A stretch of DNA of 64,000 nt. Source: Amaranthus tricolor (taxonomy: Eukaryota > Streptophyta > Magnoliopsida > Caryophyllales > Amaranthaceae). Of the stretch, positions 1-12,900 are shown piece after piece. The stretch covers positions 15,247,904 through 15,311,903 of the forward strand of contig NC_080051.1 in NCBI RefSeq assembly GCF_026212465.1, read 5' to 3'. Positions within the stretch are counted from its first letter, which is position 1, and the number at the start of each line of letters is the position of its first letter. A model generated the notes under the pieces. The model did not search any database. It was not told the origin of the DNA and saw nothing but the letters and a program-made list of their open reading frames with translations. Both the position numbers and the translations under genes were made by a program.

Positions 1-445
1 AGGGTTCATTGTTCTTAATCCTCATTAAATCTCAATTCTTTCTTCCTATTATTCTATACTTATTTTTTTTATTTACTCCATTTTTTGGTTTCTTGACCAA
101 TTTTTGCAAGATTCATATGTTTTGGCTTCATCGGTTTGTCTCATTTCAGGTAATTTTTTTTTTTATTTTTTTTTTATTTTACAACTTATTTTACAACATA
201 TATTGTACACTGTATAATCTTTTGAATGAAAGCTTTTGATAATCATTTGTATAATCTTTTGAAGTTAAGTAATGTAAAGTGATAACAATATCTTATTTAT
301 GTATACTGTGTTGTGTTAATACTGTATTGAATGAAAGCTTTATTACTTATTTAAGAAGATTTCGCAAAATTTGTATACCATTGAATCTAAACTATTTGGG
401 TCAAATGGGTCAAATGACCTGAAATATATGGGTTTAATGTAGGGC

Positions 446-660
446 TGGCAAAAGCTGAGCCGACCTGCTAACCTGATCTGAAACCGACCCGAAATTAGCG
501 GGTTTGGGTTTAGATTTTTGACCCAATTAATTAAATGGGTCAACCCGACCTGATCTGTTTATTAAATGGGTTAGGTTCATGTTGAATATTTAAACCCGAA
601 AAAAACCTGTTTAACCCATTTATTAAATGGGTCAATCAGGTCAGGTCGACCCATATTTAA
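446..660 (+). mobile_element. hAT-like terminus and subterminal repeats inside each array unit (unit 1 shown)
   Basis: The block opens with TAGGGCTGGCAAAA, which resembles the (C/T)AGGG-TGGCAA ends of plant hAT elements. It continues with repeated GGGTCAACCCGACCTGATCTG-like and AAATGGGTTAGG-like motifs on both strands. The stretch around 535-655 can fold back, because the GGGTCAACCCGACCTGAT side is nearly complementary to ATCAGGTCAGGTCGACCC. A near-palindrome, CCCATTTATTAAATGGG, lies inside. No matching opposite terminus is seen in the unit, so this is a one-ended fragment. The same block recurs about every 1,214 bp. Assignment to hAT rests on the terminus and subterminal repeat style only. 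Confidence 0.6.
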
Positions 661-754
661 CCCGTTGAAAATTTTAAATAAAGTCATAATTCATAAAGAT
701 GATGACTAGAAATTTATTAACCCAAATAAAGTCATAACTGATATATCATAAAGA

Positions 755-945
755 CATAAACCCTAAAAATTTAACCCATTAAACCCATTGAAATTCTATG
801 CGCCTCCTCTGTTCCTCTTCTCTCCTTTGTGCGACTGTGCGGCCTACACCTTCTCCTTCCTCTTCTCTCCGGCGGCTTCTTCTCTGTGCGACTGTGCGCC
901 TTCTCCTTCATCTTCTCTGCGGCACCAAGGTAAGTATTATTTCTT
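755..945 (+). promoter_or_regulatory. Promoter / first-exon-like module in each array unit (unit 1 shown)
   Basis: A telo-box-like AAACCCTAA (about 759-767) is followed by a GC-richer, strongly CT-rich block at about 797-931 within otherwise AT-rich DNA. That block has an ATG at 798 and ends at CACCAAG|GTAAGTATT, a near-perfect plant 5' splice donor. T-rich intron-like DNA follows. A possible acceptor, TCTCATTTCAG|GT, occurs in the next unit near 1360. The block contains two copies of GTGCGACTGTGCG. Telo-boxes with CT-rich leaders and first introns are common in plant housekeeping promoters, but transcription here is inference. It could be the 5' end of a hAT transposase gene or a captured host exon. 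Confidence 0.4.
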
Positions 946-3900
946 TGTTGTCCGATTTTTTTGATTTTTTTGATCGATTTATTCTGATTTGGATTGTGTT
1001 CGATTTTTTTTATTTTTTTGTGTTTGATTTTAATGTTCATTGTTGTTACTGCTATTTTCATTGTTCTTAATGCCATGTTTAATTCTTCATAATAATTTGG
1101 TTCGTGTTTGTGTTATTTAGGGTTCGATTTTTTGGTTTTGTGTTTGATTTTTTTGTGTTTGTGTTACTGCTATTTTTTGTGTTTGATTTTTTTGTGTTTG
1201 ATTTTGTGTTATTTAGGGTTCATTGTTCTTAATCCTCATTAAATCTCAATTCTTTCTTCCTATTATTCTATACTTATTTTTTTTATTTACTCCATTTTTT
1301 GGTTTCTTGACCAATTTTTGCAAGATTCATATGTTTTGGCTTCATCGGTTTGTCTCATTTCAGGTAATTTTTTTTTTTTATTTTTTTTTTATTTTACAAC
1401 TTATTTTACAACATATATTGTACACTGTATAATCTTTTGAATGAAAGCTTTTGATAATCATTTGTATAATCTTTTGAAGTTAAGTAATGTAAAGTGATAA
1501 CAATATCTTATTTATGTATACTGTGTTGTGTTAATACTGTATTGAATGAAAGCTTTATTACTTATTTAAGAAGATTTCGCAAAATTTGTATACCATTGAA
1601 TCTAAACTATTTGGGTCAAATGGGTCAAATGACCTGAAATATATGGGTTTAATGTAGGGCTGGCAAAAGCTGAGCCGACCTGCTAACCTGATCTGAAACC
1701 GACCCGAAATTAGCGGGTTTGGGTTTAGATTTTTGACCCAATTAATTAAATGGGTCAACCCGACCTGATCTGTTTATTAAATGGGTTAGGTTCATGTTGA
1801 ATATTTAAACCCGAAAAAAACCTGTTTAACCCATTTATTAAATGGGTCAATCAGGTCAGGTCGACCCATATTTAACCCGTTGAAAATTTTAAATAAAGTC
1901 ATAATTCATAAAGATGATGACTAGAAATTTATTAACCCAAATAAAGTCATAACTGATATATCATAAAGACATAAACCCTAAAAATTTAACCCATTAAACC
2001 CATTGAAATTCTATGCGCCTCCTCTGTTCCTCTTCTCTCCTTTGTGCGACTGTGCGGCCTACACCTTCTCCTTCCTCTTCTCTCCGGCGGCTTCTTCTCT
2101 GTGCGACTGTGCGCCTTCTCCTTCATCTTCTCTGCGGCACCAAGGTAAGTATTATTTCTTTGTTGTCCGATTTTTTTGATTTTTTTGATCGATTTATTCT
2201 GATTTGGATTGTGTTCGATTTTTTTTATTTTTTTGTGTTTGATTTTAATGTTCATTGTTGTTACTGCTATTTTCATTGTTCTTAATGCCATCTTTAATTC
2301 TTCATAATAATTTGGTTCGTGTTTGTGTTATTTAGGGTTCGATTTTTTGGTTTTGTGTTTGATTTTTTTGTGTTTGTGTTACTGCTATTTTTTGTGTTTG
2401 ATTTTTTTGTGTTTGATTTTGTGTTATTTAGGGTTCATTGTTCTTAATCCTCATTAAATCTCAATTCTTTCTTCCTATTATTCTATACTTATTTTTTTTA
2501 TTTACTCCATTTTTTGGTTTCTTGACCAATTTTTGCAAGATTCATATGTTTTGGCTTCATCGGTTTGTCTCATTTCAGGTAATTTTTTTTTTTATTTTTT
2601 TTTTATTTTACAACTTATTTTACAACATATATTGTACACTGTATAATCTTTTGAATGAAAGCTTTTGATAATCATTTGTATAATCTTTTGAAGTTAAGTA
2701 ATGTAAAGTGATAACAATATCTTATTTATGTATACTGTGTTGTGTTAATACTGTATTGAATGAAAGCTTTATTACTTATTTAAGAAGATTTCGCAAAATT
2801 TGTATACCATTGAATCTAAACTATTTGGGTCAAATGGGTCAAATGACCTGAAATATATGGGTTTAATGTAGGGCTGGCAAAAGCTGAGCCGACCTGCTAA
2901 CCTGATCTGAAACCGACCCGAAATTAGCGGGTTTGGGTTTAGATTTTTGACCCAATTAATTAAATGGGTCAACCCGACCTGATCTGTTTATTAAATGGGT
3001 TAGGTTCATGTTGAATATTTAAACCCGAAAAAAACCTGTTTAACCCATTTATTAAATGGGTCAATCAGGTCAGGTCGACCCATATTTAACCCGTTGAAAA
3101 TTTTAAATAAAGTCATAATTCATAAAGATGATGACTAGAAATTTATTAACCCAAATAAAGTCATAACTGATATATCATAAAGACATAAACCCTAAAAATT
3201 TAACCCATTAAACCCATTGAAATTTTATGCGCCTCCTCTGTTCCTCTTCTCTCCTTTGTGCGACTGTGCGGCCTACACCTTCTCCTTCCTCTTCTCTCCG
3301 GCGGCTTCTTCTCTGTGCGACTGTGCGCCTTCTCCTTCATCTTCTCTGCGGCACCAAGGTAAGTATTATTTCTTTGTTGTCCGATTTTTTTGATTTTTTT
3401 GATCGATTTATTCTGATTTGGATTGTGTTCGATTTTTTTTATTTTTTTGTGTTTGATTTTAATGTTCATTGTTGTTACTGCTATTTTCATTGTTCTTAAT
3501 GCCATGTTTAATTCTTCATAATAATTTGGTTCGTGTTTGTGTTATTTAGGGTTCGATTTTTTGGTTTTGTGTTTGATTTTTTTGTGTTTGTGTTACTGCT
3601 ATTTTTTGTGTTTGATTTTTTTGTGTTTGATTTTGTGTTATTTAGGGTTCATTGTTCTTAATCCTCATTAAATCTCAATTCTTTCTTCCTATTATTCTAT
3701 ACTTATTTTTTTTATTTACTCCATTTTTTGGTTTCTTGACCAATTTTTGCAAGATTCATATGTTTTGGCTTCATCGGTTTGTCTCATTTCAGGTAATTTT
3801 TTTTTTTTATTTTTTTTTATTTTACAACTTATTTTACAACATATATTGTACACTGTATAATCTTTTGAATGAAAGCTTTTGATAATCATTTGTATAATCT

Positions 3901-6900
3901 TTTGAAGTTAAGTAATGTAAAGTGATAACAATATCTTATTTATGTATACTGTGTTGTGTTAATACTGTATTGAATGAAAGCTTTATTACTTATTTAAGAA
4001 GATTTCGCAAAATTTGTATACCATTGAATCTAAACTATTTGGGTCAAATGGGTCAAATGACCTGAAATATATGGGTTTAATGTAGGGCTGGCAAAAGCTG
4101 AGCCGACCTGCTAACCTGATCTGAAACCGACCCGAAATTAGCGGGTTTGGGTTTAGATTTTTGACCCAATTAATTAAATGGGTCAACCCGACCTGATCTG
4201 TTTATTAAATGGGTTAGGTTCATGTTGAATATTTAAACCCGAAAAAAACCTGTTTAACCCATTTATTAAATGGGTCAATCAGGTCAGGTCGACCCATATT
4301 TAACCCGTTGAAAATTTTAAATAAAGTCATAATTCATAAAGATGATGACTAGAAATTTATTAACCCAAATAAAGTCATAACTGATATATCATAAAGACAT
4401 AAACCCTAAAAATTTAACCCATTAAACCCATTGAAATTCTATGCGCCTCCTCTGTTCCTCTTCTCTCCTTTGTGCGACTGTGCGGCCTACACCTTCTCCT
4501 TCCTCTTCTCTCCGGCGGCTTCTTCTCTGTGCGACTGTGCGCCTTCTCCTTCATCTTCTCTGCGGCACCAAGGTAAGTATTATTTCTTTGTTGTCCGATT
4601 TTTTTGATTTTTTTGATCGATTTATTCTGATTTGGATTGTGTTCGATTTTTTTTATTTTTTTGTGTTTGATTTTAATGTTCATTGTTGTTACTGCTATTT
4701 TCATTGTTCTTAATGCCATCTTTAATTCTTCATAATAATTTGGTTCGTGTTTGTGTTATTTAGGGTTCGATTTTTTGGTTTTGTGTTTGATTTTTTTGTG
4801 TTTGTGTTACTGCTATTTTTTGTGTTTGATTTTTTTGTGTTTGATTTTGTGTTATTTAGGGTTCATTGTTCTTAATCCTCATTAAATCTCAATTCTTTCT
4901 TCCTATTATTCTATACTTATTTTTTTTATTTACTCCATTTTTTGGTTTCTTGACCAATTTTTGCAAGATTCATATGTTTTGGCTTCATCGGTTTGTCTCA
5001 TTTCAGGTAATTTTTTTTTTTATTTTTTTTTTATTTTACAACTTATTTTACAACATATATTGTACACTGTATAATCTTTTGAATGAAAGCTTTTGATAAT
5101 CATTTGTATAATCTTTTGAAGTTAAGTAATGTAAAGTGATAACAATATCTTATTTATGTATACTGTGTTGTGTTAATACTGTATTGAATGAAAGCTTTAT
5201 TACTTATTTAAGAAGATTTCGCAAAATTTGTATACCATTGAATCTAAACTATTTGGGTCAAATGGGTCAAATGACCTGAAATATATGGGTTTAATGTAGG
5301 GCTGGCAAAAGCTGAGCCGACCTGCTAACCTGATCTGAAACCGACCCGAAATTAGCGGGTTTGGGTTTAGATTTTTGACCCAATTAATTAAATGGGTCAA
5401 CCCGACCTGATCTGTTTATTAAATGGGTTAGGTTCATGTTGAATATTTAAACCCGAAAAAAACCTGTTTAACCCATTTATTAAATGGGTCAATCAGGTCA
5501 GGTCGACCCATATTTAACCCGTTGAAAATTTTAAATAAAGTCATAATTCATAAAGATGATGACTAGAAATTTATTAACCCAAATAAAGTCATAACTGATA
5601 TATCATAAAGACATAAACCCTAAAAATTTAACCCATTAAACCCATTGAAATTCTATGCGCCTCCTCTGTTCCTCTTCTCTCCTTTGTGCGACTGTGCGGC
5701 CTACACCTTCTCCTTCCTCTTCTCTCCGGCGGCTTCTTCTCTGTGCGACTGTGCGCCTTCTCCTTCATCTTCTCTGCGGCACCAAGGTAAGTATTATTTC
5801 TTTGTTGTCCGATTTTTTTGATTTTTTTGATCGATTTATTCTGATTTGGATTGTGTTCGATTTTTTTTATTTTTTTGTGTTTGATTTTAATGTTCATTGT
5901 TGTTACTGCTATTTTCATTGTTCTTAATGCCATGTTTAATTCTTCATAATAATTTGGTTCGTGTTTGTGTTATTTAGGGTTCGATTTTTTGGTTTTGTGT
6001 TTGATTTTTTTGTGTTTGTGTTACTGCTATTTTTTGTGTTTGATTTTTTTGTGTTTGATTTTGTGTTATTTAGGGTTCATTGTTCTTAATCCTCATTAAA
6101 TCTCAATTCTTTCTTCCTATTATTCTATACTTATTTTTTTTATTTACTCCATTTTTTGGTTTCTTGACCAATTTTTGCAAGATTCATATGTTTTGGCTTC
6201 ATCGGTTTGTCTCATTTCAGGTAATTTTTTTTTTTTATTTTTTTTTTATTTTACAACTTATTTTACAACATATATTGTACACTGTATAATCTTTTGAATG
6301 AAAGCTTTTGATAATCATTTGTATAATCTTTTGAAGTTAAGTAATGTAAAGTGATAACAATATCTTATTTATGTATACTGTGTTGTGTTAATACTGTATT
6401 GAATGAAAGCTTTATTACTTATTTAAGAAGATTTCGCAAAATTTGTATACCATTGAATCTAAACTATTTGGGTCAAATGGGTCAAATGACCTGAAATATA
6501 TGGGTTTAATGTAGGGCTGGCAAAAGCTGAGCCGACCTGCTAACCTGATCTGAAACCGACCCGAAATTAGCGGGTTTGGGTTTAGATTTTTGACCCAATT
6601 AATTAAATGGGTCAACCCGACCTGATCTGTTTATTAAATGGGTTAGGTTCATGTTGAATATTTAAACCCGAAAAAAACCTGTTTAACCCATTTATTAAAT
6701 GGGTCAATCAGGTCAGGTCGACCCATATTTAACCCGTTGAAAATTTTAAATAAAGTCATAATTCATAAAGATGATGACTAGAAATTTATTAACCCAAATA
6801 AAGTCATAACTGATATATCATAAAGACATAAACCCTAAAAATTTAACCCATTAAACCCATTGAAATTCTATGCGCCTCCTCTGTTCCTCTTCTCTCCTTT

Positions 6901-9900
6901 GTGCGACTGTGCGGCCTACACCTTCTCCTTCCTCTTCTCTCCGGCGGCTTCTTCTCTGTGCGACTGTGCGCCTTCTCCTTCATCTTCTCTGCGGCACCAA
7001 GGTAAGTATTATTTCTTTGTTGTCCGATTTTTTTGATTTTTTTGATCGATTTATTCTGATTTGGATTGTGTTCGATTTTTTTTATTTTTTTGTGTTTGAT
7101 TTTAATGTTCATTGTTGTTACTGCTATTTTCATTGTTCTTAATGCCATGTTTAATTCTTCATAATAATTTGGTTCGTGTTTGTGTTATTTAGGGTTCGAT
7201 TTTTTGGTTTTGTGTTTGATTTTTTTGTGTTTGTGTTACTGCTATTTTTTGTGTTTGATTTTTTTGTGTTTGATTTTGTGTTATTTAGGGTTCATTGTTC
7301 TTAATCCTCATTAAATCTCAATTCTTTCTTCCTATTATTCTATACTTATTTTTTTTATTTACTCCATTTTTTGGTTTCTTGACCAATTTTTGCAAGATTC
7401 ATATGTTTTGGCTTCATCGGTTTGTCTCATTTCAGGTAATTTTTTTTTTTATTTTTTTTTTATTTTACAACTTATTTTACAACATATATTGTACACTGTA
7501 TAATCTTTTGAATGAAAGCTTTTGATAATCATTTGTATAATCTTTTGAAGTTAAGTAATGTAAAGTGATAACAATATCTTATTTATGTATACTGTGTTGT
7601 GTTAATACTGTATTGAATGAAAGCTTTATTACTTATTTAAGAAGATTTCGCAAAATTTGTATACCATTGAATCTAAACTATTTGGGTCAAATGGGTCAAA
7701 TGACCTGAAATATATGGGTTTAATGTAGGGCTGGCAAAAGCTGAGCCGACCTGCTAACCTGATCTGAAACCGACCCGAAATTAGCGGGTTTGGGTTTAGA
7801 TTTTTGACCCAATTAATTAAATGGGTCAACCCGACCTGATCTGTTTATTAAATGGGTTAGGTTCATGTTGAATATTTAAACCCGAAAAAAACCTGTTTAA
7901 CCCATTTATTAAATGGGTCAATCAGGTCAGGTCGACCCATATTTAACCCGTTGAAAATTTTAAATAAAGTCATAATTCATAAAGATGATGACTAGAAATT
8001 TATTAACCCAAATAAAGTCATAACTGATATATCATAAAGACATAAACCCTAAAAATTTAACCCATTAAACCCATTGAAATTCTATGCGCCTCCTCTGTTC
8101 CTCTTCTCTCCTTTGTGCGACTGTGCGGCCTACACCTTCTCCTTCCTCTTCTCTCCGGCGGCTTCTTCTCTGTGCGACTGTGCGCCTTCTCCTTCATCTT
8201 CTCTGCGGCACCAAGGTAAGTATTATTTCTTTGTTGTCCGATTTTTTTGATTTTTTTGATCGATTTATTCTGATTTGGATTGTGTTCGATTTTTTTTATT
8301 TTTTTGTGTTTGATTTTAATGTTCATTGTTGTTACTGCTATTTTCATTGTTCTTAATGCCATGTTTAATTCTTCATAATAATTTGGTTCGTGTTTGTGTT
8401 ATTTAGGGTTCGATTTTTTGGTTTTGTGTTTGATTTTTTTGTGTTTGTGTTACTGCTATTTTTTGTGTTTGATTTTTTTGTGTTTGATTTTGTGTTATTT
8501 AGGGTTCATTGTTCTTAATCCTCATTAAATCTCAATTCTTTCTTCCTATTATTCTATACTTATTTTTTTTATTTACTCCATTTTTTGGTTTCTTGACCAA
8601 TTTTTGCAAGATTCATATGTTTTGGCTTCATCGGTTTGTCTCATTTCAGGTAATTTTTTTTTTTTATTTTTTTTTTATTTTACAACTTATTTTACAACAT
8701 ATATTGTACACTGTATAATCTTTTGAATGAAAGCTTTTGATAATCATTTGTATAATCTTTTGAAGTTAAGTAATGTAAAGTGATAACAATATCTTATTTA
8801 TGTATACTGTGTTGTGTTAATACTGTATTGAATGAAAGCTTTATTACTTATTTAAGAAGATTTCGCAAAATTTGTATACCATTGAATCTAAACTATTTGG
8901 GTCAAATGGGTCAAATGACCTGAAATATATGGGTTTAATGTAGGGCTGGCAAAAGCTGAGCCGACCTGCTAACCTGATCTGAAACCGACCCGAAATTAGC
9001 GGGTTTGGGTTTAGATTTTTGACCCAATTAATTAAATGGGTCAACCCGACCTGATCTGTTTATTAAATGGGTTAGGTTCATGTTGAATATTTAAACCCGA
9101 AAAAAACCTGTTTAACCCATTTATTAAATGGGTCAATCAGGTCAGGTCGACCCATATTTAACCCGTTGAAAATTTTAAATAAAGTCATAATTCATAAAGA
9201 TGATGACTAGAAATTTATTAACCCAAATAAAGTCATAACTGATATATCATAAAGACATAAACCCTAAAAATTTAACCCATTAAACCCATTGAAATTCTAT
9301 GCGCCTCCTCTGTTCCTCTTCTCTCCTTTGTGCGACTGTGCGGCCTACACCTTCTCCTTCCTCTTCTCTCCGGCGGCTTCTTCTCTGTGCGACTGTGCGC
9401 CTTCTCCTTCATCTTCTCTGCGGCACCAAGGTAAGTATTATTTCTTTGTTGTCCGATTTTTTTGATTTTTTTGATCGATTTATTCTGATTTGGATTGTGT
9501 TCGATTTTTTTTATTTTTTTGTGTTTGATTTTAATGTTCATTGTTGTTACTGCTATTTTCATTGTTCTTAATGCCATCTTTAATTCTTCATAATAATTTG
9601 GTTCGTGTTTGTGTTATTTAGGGTTCGATTTTTTGGTTTTGTGTTTGATTTTTTTGTGTTTGTGTTACTGCTATTTTTTGTGTTTGATTTTTTTGTGTTT
9701 GATTTTGTGTTATTTAGGGTTCATTGTTCTTAATCCTCATTAAATCTCAATTCTTTCTTCCTATTATTCTATACTTATTTTTTTTATTTACTCCATTTTT
9801 TGGTTTCTTGACCAATTTTTGCAAGATTCATATGTTTTGGCTTCATCGGTTTGTCTCATTTCAGGTAATTTTTTTTTTTTATTTTTTTTTTATTTTACAA

Positions 9901-12900
9901 CTTATTTTACAACATATATTGTACACTGTATAATCTTTTGAATGAAAGCTTTTGATAATCATTTGTATAATCTTTTGAAGTTAAGTAATGTAAAGTGATA
10001 ACAATATCTTATTTATGTATACTGTGTTGTGTTAATACTGTATTGAATGAAAGCTTTATTACTTATTTAAGAAGATTTCGCAAAATTTGTATACCATTGA
10101 ATCTAAACTATTTGGGTCAAATGGGTCAAATGACCTGAAATATATGGGTTTAATGTAGGGCTGGCAAAAGCTGAGCCGACCTGCTAACCTGATCTGAAAC
10201 CGACCCGAAATTAGCGGGTTTGGGTTTAGATTTTTGACCCAATTAATTAAATGGGTCAACCCGACCTGATCTGTTTATTAAATGGGTTAGGTTCATGTTG
10301 AATATTTAAACCCGAAAAAAACCTGTTTAACCCATTTATTAAATGGGTCAATCAGGTCAGGTCGACCCATATTTAACCCGTTGAAAATTTTAAATAAAGT
10401 CATAATTCATAAAGATGATGACTAGAAATTTATTAACCCAAATAAAGTCATAACTGATATATCATAAAGACATAAACCCTAAAAATTTAACCCATTAAAC
10501 CCATTGAAATTCTATGCGCCTCCTCTGTTCCTCTTCTCTCCTTTGTGCGACTGTGCGGCCTACACCTTCTCCTTCCTCTTCTCTCCGGCGGCTTCTTCTC
10601 TGTGCGACTGTGCGCCTTCTCCTTCATCTTCTCTGCGGCACCAAGGTAAGTATTATTTCTTTGTTGTCCGATTTTTTTGATTTTTTTGATCGATTTATTC
10701 TGATTTGGATTGTGTTCGATTTTTTTTATTTTTTTGTGTTTGATTTTAATGTTCATTGTTGTTACTGCTATTTTCATTGTTCTTAATGCCATCTTTAATT
10801 CTTCATAATAATTTGGTTCGTGTTTGTGTTATTTAGGGTTCGATTTTTTGGTTTTGTGTTTGATTTTTTTGTGTTTGTGTTACTGCTATTTTTTGTGTTT
10901 GATTTTTTTGTGTTTGATTTTGTGTTATTTAGGGTTCATTGTTCTTAATCCTCATTAAATCTCAATTCTTTCTTCCTATTATTCTATACTTATTTTTTTT
11001 ATTTACTCCATTTTTTGGTTTCTTGACCAATTTTTGCAAGATTCATATGTTTTGGCTTCATCGGTTTGTCTCATTTCAGGTAATTTTTTTTTTTTATTTT
11101 TTTTTTATTTTACAACTTATTTTACAACATATATTGTACACTGTATAATCTTTTGAATGAAAGCTTTTGATAATCATTTGTATAATCTTTTGAAGTTAAG
11201 TAATGTAAAGTGATAACAATATCTTATTTATGTATACTGTGTTGTGTTAATACTGTATTGAATGAAAGCTTTATTACTTATTTAAGAAGATTTCGCAAAA
11301 TTTGTATACCATTGAATCTAAACTATTTGGGTCAAATGGGTCAAATGACCTGAAATATATGGGTTTAATGTAGGGCTGGCAAAAGCTGAGCCGACCTGCT
11401 AACCTGATCTGAAACCGACCCGAAATTAGCGGGTTTGGGTTTAGATTTTTGACCCAATTAATTAAATGGGTCAACCCGACCTGATCTGTTTATTAAATGG
11501 GTTAGGTTCATGTTGAATATTTAAACCCGAAAAAAACCTGTTTAACCCATTTATTAAATGGGTCAATCAGGTCAGGTCGACCCATATTTAACCCGTTGAA
11601 AATTTTAAATAAAGTCATAATTCATAAAGATGATGACTAGAAATTTATTAACCCAAATAAAGTCATAACTGATATATCATAAAGACATAAACCCTAAAAA
11701 TTTAACCCATTAAACCCATTGAAATTCTATGCGCCTCCTCTGTTCCTCTTCTCTCCTTTGTGCGACTGTGCGGCCTACACCTTCTCCTTCCTCTTCTCTC
11801 CGGCGGCTTCTTCTCTGTGCGACTGTGCGCCTTCTCCTTCATCTTCTCTGCGGCACCAAGGTAAGTATTATTTCTTTGTTGTCCGATTTTTTTGATTTTT
11901 TTGATCGATTTATTCTGATTTGGATTGTGTTCGATTTTTTTTATTTTTTTGTGTTTGATTTTAATGTTCATTGTTGTTACTGCTATTTTCATTGTTCTTA
12001 ATGCCATGTTTAATTCTTCATAATAATTTGGTTCGTGTTTGTGTTATTTAGGGTTCGATTTTTTGGTTTTGTGTTTGATTTTTTTGTGTTTGTGTTACTG
12101 CTATTTTTTGTGTTTGATTTTTTTGTGTTTGATTTTGTGTTATTTAGGGTTCATTGTTCTTAATCCTCATTAAATCTCAATTCTTTCTTCCTATTATTCT
12201 ATACTTATTTTTTTTATTTACTCCATTTTTTGGTTTCTTGACCAATTTTTGCAAGATTCATATGTTTTGGCTTCATCGGTTTGTCTCATTTCAGGTAATT
12301 TTTTTTTTTTATTTTTTTTTTATTTTACAACTTATTTTACAACATATATTGTACACTGTATAATCTTTTGAATGAAAGCTTTTGATAATCATTTGTATAA
12401 TCTTTTGAAGTTAAGTAATGTAAAGTGATAACAATATCTTATTTATGTATACTGTGTTGTGTTAATACTGTATTGAATGAAAGCTTTATTACTTATTTAA
12501 GAAGATTTCGCAAAATTTGTATACCATTGAATCTAAACTATTTGGGTCAAATGGGTCAAATGACCTGAAATATATGGGTTTAATGTAGGGCTGGCAAAAG
12601 CTGAGCCGACCTGCTAACCTGATCTGAAACCGACCCGAAATTAGCGGGTTTGGGTTTAGATTTTTGACCCAATTAATTAAATGGGTCAACCCGACCTGAT
12701 CTGTTTATTAAATGGGTTAGGTTCATGTTGAATATTTAAACCCGAAAAAAACCTGTTTAACCCATTTATTAAATGGGTCAATCAGGTCAGGTCGACCCAT
12801 ATTTAACCCGTTGAAAATTTTAAATAAAGTCATAATTCATAAAGATGATGACTAGAAATTTATTAACCCAAATAAAGTCATAACTGATATATCATAAAGA

